Positions 62,084-64,000 of a DNA stretch of 64,000 nt are shown here, in pieces (position 1 is the stretch's first letter; each line of letters starts with the position of its first letter). A program made the translations under genes and the position numbers. Location: NCBI GenBank assembly GCA_020444545.1, contig JAHLKT010000006.1, positions 1 to 64,000 on the forward strand, given 5' to 3'. Below the pieces are notes generated by a model. The model saw only the letters and a list, made by a program, of their open reading frames with translations. It was not told the origin of the DNA and did no database searches. This DNA comes from Desulfarculaceae bacterium (GTDB taxonomy: Bacteria; Desulfobacterota; Desulfarculia; Desulfarculales; Desulfarculaceae).

Positions 62084-63050
62084 GTCCGCGGCCGTGCCCG
62101 GCCGTATCCCCCCCCAATCCCGTCACGGGTTGCAGGACGCGGTTGACCTGTTGGCCAACCTGACCGAGGCGTCCACGGTGGCCCTGTTCCTGCGCGACCC
62201 CGGGGGCGAGCGCCTCCATGCCGCGGCCTGGCACACCCTGGCCCGCTCCTTCCGCTCCGACGACCCGGTGGAGGTAGGCGAGGGTCTGGTGGGCTGGGTG
62301 GCCAAGCACAAGCGGCCGGTGGACGTGGACCGCTACCAGCAGAGCTCCAGCGCCACGGGGCTCTACTATGACGACGAGGGCATTCGGGCCTTTTTGGGCG
62401 TGCCGGTGGGTGACTGGGGGGTTCTGGTGGTGGACACCAAGAACCGCCAGGTCTTCGGCGAACGCGAAAAGAAGATCATCCGGGACTTCGGGGTGTTCAT
62501 GGGTCAGATGGTGGCCCAGCAGGAGACCTGCGCCCGGGAGGCGCTCTACGGACGCATCCTGGATTTGCTCTATGACATTGAAAACGCCTCGCTGAGCTTC
62601 GCGGGCCGCCGCCAGCTCTACGACGAGGTGCTGGACGCGGGACGCCGCTTCACCGGTCTGGCCATGGGCTTTTTGTGCCTATTGCATCCGGGCCGCAAGC
62701 AGTTCTGGGTGGAGGCGGTGCAGGGCCCCAGCGTGGCGACCCTCAGGGGCCGCTCCTTCCCGGTGAGCCAGGGCCTGGTGGGCTGGATCATGCGCGAGGC
62801 GCGGCCTTTGTCGCACCTGCGGATGCGCCCCGGCCAGGGCAAGAGCTACCTCATCGCGCCCGACGAGCCGTTGAGGGGGTACAATGCCTTCTTGGGGGTG
62901 CCGCTTTTGGCCTGGCGCAGGCTGGTGGGGGTGTGGGCCTTTGCCGGGCAGACCGAGCGTATAATCGACGAAGAAGAGGAGAGGGCGCTGCAGCTAGCGG
63001 GCCACCGGGTGGCCGCCACCTTGGAACATTACCGGCTGGCGTCCTTTTAG
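62055..63050 (+). CDS. Double-GAF-domain protein
   Basis: About 331 residues with two GAF domains: one about 35-155 (GEGLVGWVAKHKRPVDVDRY, FLGVPVGDWGVLVVDTKN), one about 180-325 (SQGLVGWIMREARPLSHLRM, FLGVPLLAWRRLVGVWAFAG). No kinase, cyclase or helix-turn-helix output domain follows, so it may act as a sensor subunit for another protein. The start is uncertain: ATG 62055 overlaps DUF6485 by 29 bases; ATG 62028 is in frame too. Located just upstream of mreB. Confidence 0.82.
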   Translation: MPNSAAIAAESAAVPGRIPPQSRHGLQDAVDLLANLTEASTVALFLRDPGGERLHAAAWHTLARSFRSDDPVEVGEGLVGWVAKHKRPVDVDRYQQSSSATGLYYDDEGIRAFLGVPVGDWGVLVVDTKNRQVFGEREKKIIRDFGVFMGQMVAQQETCAREALYGRILDLLYDIENASLSFAGRRQLYDEVLDAGRRFTGLAMGFLCLLHPGRKQFWVEAVQGPSVATLRGRSFPVSQGLVGWIMREARPLSHLRMRPGQGKSYLIAPDEPLRGYNAFLGVPLLAWRRLVGVWAFAGQTERIIDEEEERALQLAGHRVAATLEHYRLASF

Positions 63051-63099
63051 AAGATAGCCCCGGCCCCTCCGGGGCGGGCGGAAAAAAGGCAGGTACGCA

Positions 63100-64000
63100 T
63101 TGCTTAGTAAACTTTTGGGGTTGTTCGCCAAGGATTTGGCCATGGACCTGGGCACGGCCAACACCTTGATCTTTATCAAGGGCCAGGGCGTGGTGCTCAA
63201 CGAGCCATCGGTGGTGGCGCTCAAGCGCGACACCGGCAAGCCCCTGGCCGTGGGCCACGAGGCCAAGCAGTACCTGGGGCGCACCAACCCCTCCATCATC
63301 GCGGCCCGCCCCCTCAAGGACGGAGTGATCGCGGACTTCGACATGACCCGCATCATGATCCGCGAGTTCATCCTCAAGGTGAAGTCGGCCACCGGGTTCA
63401 TGAAGCCGCGCATGCTCATCGGGGTGCCCAGCGGGGTGACCCAGGTGGAGAAGCGGGCGGTGATCGAGAGCGCGGAACAGGCCGGGGCGCGCGACATCTA
63501 CCTCATTGAGGAGCCCATGGCCGCAGCCATCGGGGCCGGGCTGCCCATCGACCTGCCCCAAGGCTGCATGGTGGTGGACATCGGCGGCGGCACCACCGAG
63601 GTGGCGGTGATCAGCCTTTACTCCACCGCCTACGCCGAATCGGTGCGCGTGGCCGGCGATGAGGCCAACGAATCCATCATTCGTTACGTTCAGAAGAAAT
63701 ATCAGGTCCAGATTGGCGAAAACACCGCCGAGCAGGTAAAGATATCTATCGGATCGGCTTTTCCCTTGGCCCAGCCCTTGTCCATGGAGGTCAGCGGCAA
63801 GGACCTGGTGGAAGGCATTCCGCGCACCATAACCCTGAGCGACGAGGAGGTGCGCGAGGCCATGGCCGAGCCGGTGGAGGTCATCCTGGAGAGCGTCAAG
63901 CGAGCCTTTGAAAAGACGCCTCCGGAGCTGGCCGCCGACGTGGCCGACCAGGGCATCATGCTTGCCGGCGGCGGGGCCCTCATCAGGGGCCTGGACGATT
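63100..64000 (+). CDS. mreB: Rod-shape protein MreB (3' end beyond window)
   Basis: The first 300 codons of the bacterial actin MreB, running off the window. TTG 63100 start with AAAGGCAGG upstream. Phosphate-1 loop LAMDLGTANTLIF, connect-1 and phosphate-2 MVVDIGGGTTEVAVISL, IEEPMAAAIGAGLP, the GEEAN-like GDEANESIIRYVQKKY helix, and the adenosine motif MLAGGGALIRGLD near the end are all typical. Directs cell-wall synthesis for rod shape; mreC/D probably follow outside the window. Confidence 0.96.
   Translation, partial: MLSKLLGLFAKDLAMDLGTANTLIFIKGQGVVLNEPSVVALKRDTGKPLAVGHEAKQYLGRTNPSIIAARPLKDGVIADFDMTRIMIREFILKVKSATGFMKPRMLIGVPSGVTQVEKRAVIESAEQAGARDIYLIEEPMAAAIGAGLPIDLPQGCMVVDIGGGTTEVAVISLYSTAYAESVRVAGDEANESIIRYVQKKYQVQIGENTAEQVKISIGSAFPLAQPLSMEVSGKDLVEGIPRTITLSDEEVREAMAEPVEVILESVKRAFEKTPPELAADVADQGIMLAGGGALIRGLDD

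Overview
The window looks like chromosome of a GC-rich, mainly anaerobic member of the Desulfobacterota (former Deltaproteobacteria; a Desulfarculus-like sulfate reducer would fit). The evidence is circumstantial. There is a siroheme-dependent (Ahb) heme operon, four TRAP-type uptake systems in 38 kb, many acyl-CoA enzymes with an electron-transfer flavoprotein, a B12-dependent fused mutase, and ordinary housekeeping genes (purA, mutM, mreB). No species can be named from the sequence alone.

Layout. 1-4.0 kb: tail of a molybdenum hydroxylase, a DUF2080 mini-protein, a fatty acid desaturase and a hybrid histidine kinase. 4.0-16.2 kb: a first accessory segment with a TAXI-type TRAP transporter, a two-subunit CoA-transferase, an IclR regulator and a flavin oxidoreductase on the + strand. 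These converge on an acyl-CoA dehydrogenase / EtfB / EtfA operon in which EtfA is fused to an XRE DNA-binding domain and a cupin domain. The segment ends in a broken tyrosine integrase. 16.2-44.6 kb: a second accessory segment of 28.3 kb, bounded by 143-bp direct repeats. Each repeat holds the last codons of an integrase, a terminator and the 3' half of tRNA-Gly(TCC); the intact tRNA is at 44569-44646. The segment carries three TRAP systems, each with its own CoA-thioester gene set and regulator(s), plus IS21 and IS3 remnants. 44.6-64 kb: conserved chromosome with purA, a cNMP/CBS/DUF294 protein, a DnaQ-like exonuclease, the Ahb heme operon, TetR-icmF, an AT-rich orphan BglII-like nuclease, SlyD-like FKBP, PAP2 phosphatase, a secreted hydrolase, mutM, a GAF protein and the start of mreB.

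How it works together (inference). The accessory half reads as stacked modules of the type 'import an organic acid, make its CoA ester, hydrate/oxidise/cleave it, pass electrons to ETF'. The 17-28 kb operon resembles beta-oxidation. The 28.8-35.1 kb operon (TRAP, CaiB-type CoA-transferase, crotonase, CitE-like lyase) suits a branched dicarboxylate. The 38-43 kb operon pairs a 2-oxoacid-type TRAP binding protein with an active-site-complete PanB aldolase and a pterin-type metallo-beta-lactamase protein. All four solute-binding-protein genes are followed within about 8-110 bases by a strong RNA hairpin, consistent with the binding protein being made in excess over what follows. The strongest candidates for undescribed biology are the EtfA-XRE-cupin fusion, the PanB/TRAP/MBL operon and the tandem tRNA-Gly island structure.
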